Shown here: piece by piece, positions 1 to 4,645 of the stretch
How positions within the stretch are numbered: position 1 is the first letter of the stretch
Layout of the letters: each line of letters begins with the position of its first letter
NCBI GenBank assembly: GCA_964645155.1
Contig: CAZYBG010000144.1
Location: 1-6,352 of the forward strand
DNA: 6,352 nt
Origin: CAZYBG01 sp964645155
GTDB lineage: Bacteria > Pseudomonadota > Alphaproteobacteria > Rhodobacterales > Rhodobacteraceae
Reading direction: 5' to 3'
Position numbers and translations under genes: made by a program
The notes under the pieces: generated by a model
What the model saw: only the letters and a program-made list of their open reading frames with translations
Told to the model about the DNA's origin: nothing
Databases searched by the model: none

Positions 1-425
1 ATCCGGTGGTTCATCCGCCCCGGCAGGTCGCGGATCTCGGGGTGGAGCGTGCCGCCCAGCGCAACGTTGACCTCCTGAAAGCCGCGGCAGATGCCGAGGA
101 ACGGCTGGCCGCGGTCGACGCAGGCGCGGATCAGCGGCAGCGCCACCGCGTCGCGCGCCCGGTCGAAGGCGCCATGCGCCTCGGTCTCGGCCTCGCCGTA
201 TTCCTCGGGATGGACGTTGGGCCGCCCGCCGGTCAGCAGGAACCCGTCGCACAGGTCGAGCAGTTCGGGCACCGTCACGTAGCGCGGATCGGCCGGGATC
301 AGCATCGGCAGCGCGCCCGCCACCTCGGCGACGGCCTGCGAGTTGATCGTTCCCGTCGCGTGGGCGGGATACTGATCGTTGATCAGGTAATGGTTGCCGA
401 TGATGCCGACGACCGGCCTTGCCAT
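1..425 (-). CDS. Peptidase C26 / gamma-glutamyl-GABA hydrolase-like protein, N-terminal part (3' end beyond window)
   Basis: Reading the minus strand from the ATG at 425 gives 141 codons with no stop before the left edge. The protein opens MARPVVGIIGNHYL. It carries the class I glutamine amidotransferase nucleophile elbow at residues 109-115 (FLGICRG), with the likely catalytic Cys at 113, followed by FQEVNVALGGTLHPEI. The stretch DGFLLTGGRPNVHPEEYGE (residues 60-78) is typical of the PuuD/peptidase C26 group. That family, usually about 250 residues, hydrolyses gamma-glutamyl amides such as gamma-glutamyl-GABA in polyamine breakdown; related members act on other gamma-glutamyl conjugates. It would be cytosolic. 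The catalytic His and Glu should lie in the missing C-terminal half, so activity cannot be judged. A GAGGA ribosome-binding site (430-434) lies 4 nt before the ATG. The gene follows glcB and the glcG-like gene on the same strand but may have its own promoter. Family assignment is firm; the exact substrate is unknown. Confidence 0.87.
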   Translation of the reverse strand, partial: MARPVVGIIGNHYLINDQYPAHATGTINSQAVAEVAGALPMLIPADPRYVTVPELLDLCDGFLLTGGRPNVHPEEYGEAETEAHGAFDRARDAVALPLIRACVDRGQPFLGICRGFQEVNVALGGTLHPEIRDLPGRMNHR

Positions 426-450
426 GGTGTCCTCGTCGCTTCCAGTCCAC

Positions 451-456
451 AATATA
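451..456 (-). promoter_or_regulatory. Candidate -10 element for the C26 hydrolase gene
   Basis: The minus strand reads TATATT here, an AT-rich hexamer in an otherwise very GC-rich gap. A transcript would begin near 444, leaving a leader of about 19 nt that contains the GAGGA ribosome-binding site. A CTTGCC element lies upstream, but the spacing of about 14 nt is shorter than the usual 16-18. The call therefore rests mainly on the -10 element and its position. Confidence 0.35.
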
Positions 457-486
457 GGGTCGGGCGGCGCGGGCAAGCATGGCAAT

Positions 487-507
487 GCCGCACAGCGGCC
501 GTGCGGC
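487..507. repeat. Inverted repeat (7-bp arms, 7-nt loop) between the glcG-like and C26 genes
   Basis: GCCGCAC at 487-493 and GTGCGGC at 501-507 are perfect reverse complements separated by AGCGGCC. The transcript would form a strong GC hairpin 36 nt downstream of the glcG-like stop codon. No U-tract follows on the minus strand (the next bases read ATTGCCATGC), so it is not a canonical intrinsic terminator. It could protect the 3' end of the upstream mRNA, act as a weak terminator, or be a protein-binding site for the downstream promoter. Confidence 0.45.
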
Positions 508-542
508 GGCAATAGCCCGTTTTCGTGGCAGAAACGCCGCCC

Positions 543-965
543 TCACGCCTCGGGGGTGAACCCGGCGGCCTCGATCCCCGCCACCGCGGCCGCGGCATCG
601 TTGTCGGAGGTGTCGCCGGTCACGCCGACGGCGCCGATCACCGCGCCCTTGCGGTCGCGCACCAGCACGCCGCCCGGGACCGGCACGACGCGGCCGCCGA
701 AGAGGCCGTTCATCGCCTGCATGAAGTAGCCCTGCGCCTCGGCCCGGTCGCGCTGCGCGCTGCCGCCCAGCCCCAGCATGACCGATCCGTAGGCCTTGGC
801 CTGCGCCAGTTCGAACCGCCCCGGGCTCGCGCCGTCCTCGCGCGCCGCGGCGATCACATGGCCGCCCACGTCAAGCACGACGACGGTGAGCGGCTTCAGG
901 TCCATCTCGCGACCGCGGGCCAGCGCCACCTTCAGGATCGCCTGTGCCTTCTTCAGCGTGATCAT
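543..965 (-). CDS. glcG: GlcG/HbpS-like protein (DUF336, haem-degrading/haem-binding family)
   Basis: This is a 140-residue protein of the normal length for the family, with no signal peptide or membrane segment visible. It shows the usual order: an N-terminal helix (MITLKKAQAILKVALARGRE), the strand VVVLDVGGHVIAAAREDGA at residues 29-47, and the conserved C-terminal signature GGVLVRD...GAVIGAVGVTGDTSDND at about 98-122. Family members include GlcG of the E. coli glycolate operon, whose role is not settled, and HbpS of Streptomyces, which binds haem. Haem binding here is only inference. The start lies 20 bp downstream of the glcB stop, so co-transcription and possibly translational coupling are likely. 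The only ribosome-binding-like bases (TAAGG) lie almost against the ATG, which suits coupling better than independent initiation. The glcB-then-glcG order is the reverse of the E. coli order, but the association is the same. The symbol rests on family plus context. Confidence 0.85.
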   Translation of the reverse strand: MITLKKAQAILKVALARGREMDLKPLTVVVLDVGGHVIAAAREDGASPGRFELAQAKAYGSVMLGLGGSAQRDRAEAQGYFMQAMNGLFGGRVVPVPGGVLVRDRKGAVIGAVGVTGDTSDNDAAAAVAGIEAAGFTPEA

Positions 966-985
966 GCCTTAGATGCCGCGCCCCC

Positions 986-3154
986 TCACGCCGCCGCCTG
1001 CGCCCGCAGTCGGTCCTTCAGTTCCCGCCGCCGCGCGTGCAGCACCGGCTCGGTATAGCCCGAGGGCTGCGACCGGCCCTCGAACACCAGGTCGCAGGCG
1101 GCGCGGAAGGCCAGCCCGTCGAAGCCCGGCGCCATCGGCACATAGGCCGGGTCGGCCGCGTTCTGGCGGTCGACGACCTCGGCCATGCGCCGCATCGCGG
1201 CCATGACCTCCTCGCGGCCGACCACGCCGTGGTGCAGCCAGTTGGCGATGTGCTGGCTGGAGATCCGGCAGGTCGCGCGGTCCTCCATCAGGCCGACATC
1301 GTTGATGTCGGGCACCTTCGAGCAGCCGATCCCGGCATCGATCCAGCGCACCACGTAGCCGAGGATGCCCTGCGCGTTGTTCTCGACCTCGCGGCGGACC
1401 TGCTCGGGCGTCCACTTGCGGTAGCTCGCGAGCGGGATGTCGAGGAGCGCGTCGACATAGGCGCGCCGCCCGCCCTGCCGCAGCCGTGCCTGCACCGCAA
1501 AGACGTCGATCCGGTGGTAGTGCAGCGCGTGCAGCGTGGCCGCGGTGGGCGACGGCACCCAGGCGCAGTTGGCGCCGGCCTTCGGATGCTCGACCTTCTG
1601 CTCCAGCATCGCCGCCATCAGGTCGGGCGCGGCCCACATGCCCTTGCCGATCTGCGCCTTCCCCGAAAAGCCGCATTCAAGGCCGATGTCGACATTCTGG
1701 TTCTCGTAGGCGGTGATCCAGCCCTTGCGCTTGATGAAGTCCTTGCGGCTGAACGGCCCGGCCTCCATCGAGGTGTGGATCTCGTCCCCCGTCCGGTCGA
1801 GAAAGCCGGTGTTGATGAAGCAGACGCGGTGCCTGGCGGCGCGGATGCATTCCTTGAGATTTACCGAGGTGCGCCGCTCCTCGTCCATCACGCCGAGCTT
1901 GACGGTGTGGCGCGGCAGCCCCAGCACGGCCTCGACCCGGGTGAAGATCTCGTCGGCGAAGGCGACCTCGTCGGGGCCGTGCATCTTCGGCTTCACCACG
2001 TAGACCGACCCGCGGAGCGAGTTGCGCAGGCCGCCGGTCTTCCGCAGGTCGTGGAGCGCGATCGCGACCGTGACCATCGCGTCGATCAGCCCCTCGAACA
2101 CCTCGTCGCCCGCCGCGTCGAGGATCGCTGGGTTGGTCATCAGGTGGCCGACATTGCGCACCAGCATCAGCGCCCGGCCCTTCACCGTCACCTCGCCCGT
2201 GCCGTCGGGCGCGGTATAGCTCCGGTCGGGCTCCAGCGCGCGGGTCACGCTGCGGCCGCCCTTCTCGAAGGTCTCGGTCAGGTCGCCCCGCATCAGGCCC
2301 AGCCAGTTGCGATAGGCCGCGACCTTGTCCTCGGCATCGACGCAGGCGACCGAATCCTCGCAATCCATGATCGCCGAGACGGCGCTTTCCAGCCACACGC
2401 CGGCGAGCCCGGCCTGGTCGCGGGCGCCGATCGGGTGCGTGCGGTCGAAGACAAGCTCGACATGCAGGCCGTTGTTGCGCAGCAGCACCGCCTCGGGCGC
2501 CCGCGGATGGCCGCGGTAGCCGACGAACTTCGCGGGGCTGACGAGCGGCAGGTCGTCCACCAGGAGCTGCCCGCCCTTGACGTGGTAGCGCCGCGCGTCG
2601 GCATGGCTGGTGCCCTCGATCGGGAAGGCCTCGTCGAGAAACACCCGGGCCCGCGCCACGACCCGCGCGCCGCGGCCACGGTCGTAGCCCCCTGCCGGCG
2701 GCGGCGAGCCCATCGCGTCGGTGCCGTAGAGGCAGTCGTAGAGACTGCCCCAGCGCGCATTCGCCGCGTTCAGCGCATAGCGCGCGTTCGTCACCGGCAC
2801 CACCAGCTGCGGGCCCGGCACGCTGGCGACCTCGGGGTCGGTGTTCGCGGTCTCGATCTCGAAATCGCCGCCCTCGGGACCGAGATAGCCGATGCCGGCG
2901 AGGAACGCCTTGTAGGCCTCGTGATCGTGCGGGGTGTTGCGGCGCTGCAGGTGCCAGGCGTCGATCCGCGCCTGCAGGTCCTCTCGGATCGCGAGGAGCT
3001 CGCGGTTCCTGGGCGTCAGGTCGGCCAGCATCTGCGCGAGGCCGGTCCAGAACGGCCCGGCGGCCACGCCGGTGCCCGGCAGCGCCTCGTCCTCGATGAA
3101 CGCGGCGAGCACGCCGTCCACCTGCAGCCCCGCCCGCTCGACCCTCTGCGCCAT
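986..3154 (-). CDS. glcB: Malate synthase G
   Basis: The enzyme condenses glyoxylate with acetyl-CoA to give malate, in the glyoxylate/glycolate pathways of the cytosol. From the ATG at 3154 the protein is 722 residues, matching the roughly 723 of E. coli GlcB. Conserved blocks appear in order: LPGTG near residue 25, GPQLVVPVTNARYALNAANA near 114-133, LVRNVGHLM near 331 (active-site Arg 333), VMDEERRTS near 422 (Mg-binding Glu about 425), NTGFLDRTGDE near 448 (Mg-binding Asp 453), CSKVPD with Cys 611, and MEDRATCRISSQHIANW near 623 (catalytic Asp 625). Residue roles are assigned by alignment from memory with the E. coli enzyme; all appear intact. The reading frame stays open upstream to a TTG at 3262, but that would add 36 residues. 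The ATG at 3154 instead has a strong AAGGAGG site 8 nt upstream and fits the family N-terminus. It is the first gene of a minus-strand unit with the glcG-like gene and diverges from arsR. Confidence 0.97.
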   Translation of the reverse strand: MAQRVERAGLQVDGVLAAFIEDEALPGTGVAAGPFWTGLAQMLADLTPRNRELLAIREDLQARIDAWHLQRRNTPHDHEAYKAFLAGIGYLGPEGGDFEIETANTDPEVASVPGPQLVVPVTNARYALNAANARWGSLYDCLYGTDAMGSPPPAGGYDRGRGARVVARARVFLDEAFPIEGTSHADARRYHVKGGQLLVDDLPLVSPAKFVGYRGHPRAPEAVLLRNNGLHVELVFDRTHPIGARDQAGLAGVWLESAVSAIMDCEDSVACVDAEDKVAAYRNWLGLMRGDLTETFEKGGRSVTRALEPDRSYTAPDGTGEVTVKGRALMLVRNVGHLMTNPAILDAAGDEVFEGLIDAMVTVAIALHDLRKTGGLRNSLRGSVYVVKPKMHGPDEVAFADEIFTRVEAVLGLPRHTVKLGVMDEERRTSVNLKECIRAARHRVCFINTGFLDRTGDEIHTSMEAGPFSRKDFIKRKGWITAYENQNVDIGLECGFSGKAQIGKGMWAAPDLMAAMLEQKVEHPKAGANCAWVPSPTAATLHALHYHRIDVFAVQARLRQGGRRAYVDALLDIPLASYRKWTPEQVRREVENNAQGILGYVVRWIDAGIGCSKVPDINDVGLMEDRATCRISSQHIANWLHHGVVGREEVMAAMRRMAEVVDRQNAADPAYVPMAPGFDGLAFRAACDLVFEGRSQPSGYTEPVLHARRRELKDRLRAQAAA

Positions 3155-3162
3155 CGTCGCGG

Positions 3163-3169
3163 CCTCCTT
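3163..3169 (-). promoter_or_regulatory. Shine-Dalgarno site fixing the glcB start
   Basis: The minus strand reads AAGGAGG, a near-perfect match to the 16S rRNA 3' end, 8 nt before the ATG at 3154. This supports the 722-residue protein over the 758-residue reading that begins at a TTG at 3262. Confidence 0.85.
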
Positions 3170-3184
3170 CGCTCCTGCCTGCAT

Positions 3185-3199
3185 GCCGTGGTGCACGGC
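3185..3199. repeat. Palindrome GCCGTG-N3-CACGGC upstream of glcB
   Basis: Perfect 6-bp arms (3185-3190 and 3194-3199) flank GTG. The site ends 30 nt before the glcB ATG and would lie in its 5' leader if transcription starts near 3203. It could be a repressor operator or an mRNA hairpin ahead of the ribosome-binding site. With high GC content, short palindromes also arise by chance. Confidence 0.4.
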
Positions 3200-3209
3200 C
3201 TTCGGGTTC

Positions 3210-3238
3210 CGGATAGTGAAAAAGCCGCCGCTCGGCAA
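3210..3238 (-). promoter_or_regulatory. Candidate sigma-70-type promoter for glcB
   Basis: On the minus strand TTGCCG (3238-3233) is separated by 17 bp from TATCCG (3215-3210). The -35 matches consensus at 4 of 6 bases and the -10 at 3 of 6, which is weak but has ideal spacing and sits in the most AT-rich patch of the gap (CTTTTTCACTAT). The predicted start near 3203 leaves a leader of about 50 nt. Confidence 0.3.
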
Positions 3239-3242
3239 CTCA

Positions 3243-3261
3243 TGGTCCGGAAATCTGACCA
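3243..3261. promoter_or_regulatory. Inverted repeat TGGTC-N9-GACCA, candidate operator
   Basis: The perfect 5-bp arms TGGTC (3243-3247) and GACCA (3257-3261) flank 9 bp. It lies just upstream of the candidate glcB -35 element, centred about 49 bp before the predicted start, a usual place for an activator. It is also upstream of the arsR promoter. The TGGTC/GACCA half-sites resemble those of GntR-family (FadR-type) regulators such as those controlling glycolate genes, but the 9-bp spacer is longer than their usual short spacing. The identity of any binding protein is therefore open. Confidence 0.35.
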
Positions 3262-3291
3262 ATCCGGCGGGCGAATGGCGCGCAACCGGGC

Positions 3292-3320
3292 TTTACGCCG
3301 AGTGGCGCCGGTGATACTAA
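3292..3320 (+). promoter_or_regulatory. Candidate promoter for the arsR-SRPBCC operon, leaderless
   Basis: TTTACG (3292-3297), a 17-bp spacer and TACTAA (3315-3320) form a weak sigma-70-like promoter. An overlapping alternative -10 is GATACT at 3313-3318. Either would start transcription at or within a few bases of the arsR ATG at 3326, so the mRNA would be leaderless. That fits the lack of a ribosome-binding site before this ATG. Being close to its own gene, it is the natural target for ArsR autorepression. Confidence 0.35.
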
Positions 3321-3325
3321 GCCGA

Positions 3326-3685
3326 ATGGCTAAACATGATCCCGCCCTCGACCGGCTGTTCCACGCCCTCTCCGACCCGACCCGGCGCGAGATCGTGGAG
3401 CGCCTGCTGACGGGCCCGGCCTCGGTCTCGGACCTTGCAGCGCCCACCGGCATGGCGCTGCCGACCGTGATGAAGCACATCGCCGTGCTGGAGGAGACCG
3501 GGCTCGTCTCGTCCCGGAAGGCGGGGCGCACGCGCATCTGCCGGGCCAATCCGGAACCCCTCGCCGCCGCCGGGTCCTGGATCGAGGCGCAGCGCCGGAT
3601 CTGGGAGGGGCGGCTCGACCGGCTCGACACCTATGTGACGCAACTGATGAAGGAACGCAGCGATGACCCTCGATCCGAAGACTGA
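3326..3685 (+). CDS. ArsR/SmtB-family winged-helix transcriptional repressor
   Basis: This 119-residue protein has the length and layout of the ArsR subgroup found beside SRPBCC genes. It has an N-terminal helix with LFHALSDPTRREIVERL (residues 11-27), the helix-turn-helix at about 33-55 (VSDLAAPTGMALPTVMKHIA, then VLEET), the wing at GLVSSRKAGRTRICRANPEP, and the C-terminal dimer helix WIEAQRRIWEGRLDRLDTYV. The ELCVCDL metal-binding motif of arsenic sensors is absent, so metal sensing is unlikely. It probably represses its own operon and responds to an unknown signal. The ATG at 3326 matches the family N-terminus; an in-frame ATG at 3275 would add 17 residues untypical of the family. No ribosome-binding site precedes 3326. 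The frame is also open far upstream, antisense to glcB, which is a GC-bias artefact. The 3' end overlaps the next gene by 23 bp. Confidence 0.92.
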   Translation: MAKHDPALDRLFHALSDPTRREIVERLLTGPASVSDLAAPTGMALPTVMKHIAVLEETGLVSSRKAGRTRICRANPEPLAAAGSWIEAQRRIWEGRLDRLDTYVTQLMKERSDDPRSED

Positions 3686-4133
3686 CCTCAGCTTCACCCG
3701 CACGCTCGCTGTGCCCCGCGCGCTGGTCTGGGAATGCTGGACCTCGCCCGAGCACATCCCGCATTTCTTCGTCCCCCGGCCGCACCGGGTGACGGCCTGC
3801 GACATCGACCTGCGCGTCGGCGGCCGGTTCAACACGACCTTCGAGGTGGACGGCGCCGAGATGCAGAACATCGGCGTCTACCTCGAGGTGATCCCGCAGG
3901 AAAAGCTGGTCTTCACCGACGCCTATGCCGAGGGCTGGAAGCCCGCCCCCGACCCGTTCATGACCGCGATCCTGCTGCTGTCGGACGATGCCGGGGGCGG
4001 CACCGTCTACACCGCGATCGCCCGCCACCGCAGCCCCGAAAGCCGCGAGACGCACGAGAAGATGGGCTTTCACGACGGCTGGGGCACGGTGGTCACGCAG
4101 CTCGAGGACTATGCCAAGGGGCTGATGACATGA
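3663..4133 (+). CDS. SRPBCC / AHSA1-type (Hsp90 ATPase activator homologue-like) protein, first copy
   Basis: This is a 156-residue cytosolic protein with the START-like helix-grip fold signature. Residues 17-36 (VPRALVWECWTSPEHIPHFF) form the opening strand-helix, followed by DIDLRVGGRFNTTFEV near 47-62. A central block, GVYLEVIPQEKLVFTDAYAE, lies near 71-90, and the closing helix HEKMGFHDGWGTVVTQLEDY at 131-150. The fold makes a deep hydrophobic pocket and binds varied small ligands; bacterial members beside ArsR genes mostly have no known ligand. The AHSA1 name reflects the domain family and does not mean the protein acts on Hsp90. A GAAGGA ribosome-binding site (3649-3654) lies 8 nt before the ATG, inside the end of arsR, and the start overlaps arsR by 23 bp, so the two are surely co-transcribed. 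The stop overlaps the next start as ATGA. Confidence 0.9.
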   Translation: MTLDPKTDLSFTRTLAVPRALVWECWTSPEHIPHFFVPRPHRVTACDIDLRVGGRFNTTFEVDGAEMQNIGVYLEVIPQEKLVFTDAYAEGWKPAPDPFMTAILLLSDDAGGGTVYTAIARHRSPESRETHEKMGFHDGWGTVVTQLEDYAKGLMT

Positions 4134-4645
4134 CCGATGCCGATCTCTCCGACCGAACCATGGTGGTGGAGCGCGTCATCGACGCGCCGGTCGCGGCGGT
4201 CTGGGCGGCCTGGGCCGACCCGGAGAGCCTGCCGAAATGGTGGGGACCGGAGGGCTTCTCGTGCCGCACCGGGCGGATCGACCTGCGCGAGGGCGGCGAG
4301 TGGGTCTTCGACATGATCGCCCCCGACGGCACGGTCCATCCCAACCACCACCGCTACACACGGATGGAGCGCGAGGCGCGGATCGACTATACGCTCCTCC
4401 GGGGCGAGAACGGGCCGAAGCACGCCGAGGCCACGGCACGGTTCGAGGATCTGGGCGGCCGCACCCGCGTCACGCTCTCGATGACCTTCGTCACCGCCGG
4501 GGAGTACCTGCAGGCCGTGGGCTTCGGCGCGGTCAGGCTAGGCCAGCAGACGCTCGGCAAGCTCGCCGCGCGCGTCGAGGGGCGGGCCTGGCCGGCGGCG
4601 GGCGGGGCGCCTACCCCCGCTCGGCCTCCGCCACGTGGCGTTTGA
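4130..4645 (+). CDS. SRPBCC / AHSA1-type protein, second copy, with extended C-terminus
   Basis: The ATG at 4130 shares an ATGA with the stop of the first SRPBCC gene and has AAGGGG 8 nt upstream (4116-4121). This gives 171 residues. The fold signature begins at residues 19-38 (APVAAVWAAWADPESLPKWW, then GPEGF), continues with IDLREGGEWVFDM near 50-62, VTLSMTFVTAGEY near 114-126, and the long closing helix GFGAVRLGQQTLGKLAARVE at 131-150. The protein is related to but clearly different from its neighbour, so the pair probably arose by old duplication or could form a heteromer. The last 21 residues (Gly, Ala, Pro and Arg rich) have no family counterpart that I recognise and run antisense into the end of ppsA. 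This suggests a lost stop codon, a frameshift or a recent readthrough extension. Function and ligand are unknown. Confidence 0.88.
   Translation: MTDADLSDRTMVVERVIDAPVAAVWAAWADPESLPKWWGPEGFSCRTGRIDLREGGEWVFDMIAPDGTVHPNHHRYTRMEREARIDYTLLRGENGPKHAEATARFEDLGGRTRVTLSMTFVTAGEYLQAVGFGAVRLGQQTLGKLAARVEGRAWPAAGGAPTPARPPPRGV
4602..4620. repeat. Short GC hairpin at the convergent gene ends
   Basis: GCGGGG (4602-4607) pairs with CCCCGC (4615-4620) around a 7-nt loop that includes the ppsA stop codon. No T-tract follows on either strand, so it is not a standard intrinsic terminator, though a bidirectional pause or mRNA-end role is possible. No other terminator is visible between the two converging transcripts. 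Confidence 0.3.

Noticed and set aside
487..507. Hairpin as an intrinsic terminator after the glcG-like gene.
   Set aside because: No U-tract follows on the minus strand, so it is listed only as an inverted repeat.
6..515. Plus-strand frame of 169 codons at the left edge.
   Set aside because: It is the shadow of the minus-strand C26 hydrolase, which shows a clear family signature and a ribosome-binding site.
969..1676. Minus-strand 235-codon frame inside glcB.
   Set aside because: It is an alternative frame of glcB with Arg/Gly/Ala-rich, domain-free sequence; the glcB frame carries the conserved catalytic residues.
1037..3325. A very long plus-strand open frame antisense to glcB that continues in frame into arsR, giving an apparent 882-residue protein.
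   Set aside because: It mirrors the codon bias of glcB on the other strand. Its residues are rich in His, Arg, Val and Asp with no recognisable domain, and only the last 119 residues (ArsR) match a family.
3330..4073. Minus-strand 247-codon frame opposite arsR and the first SRPBCC gene.
   Set aside because: It is antisense to two well-supported, overlapping genes with good ribosome-binding sites on the second, and its sequence is low-complexity.
3734..4129. Upstream in-frame extension of the second SRPBCC gene to a 303-residue protein.
   Set aside because: The extra part is an out-of-frame reading of the first SRPBCC gene. The ATG at 4130 has AAGGGG at good spacing and matches the family N-terminus.
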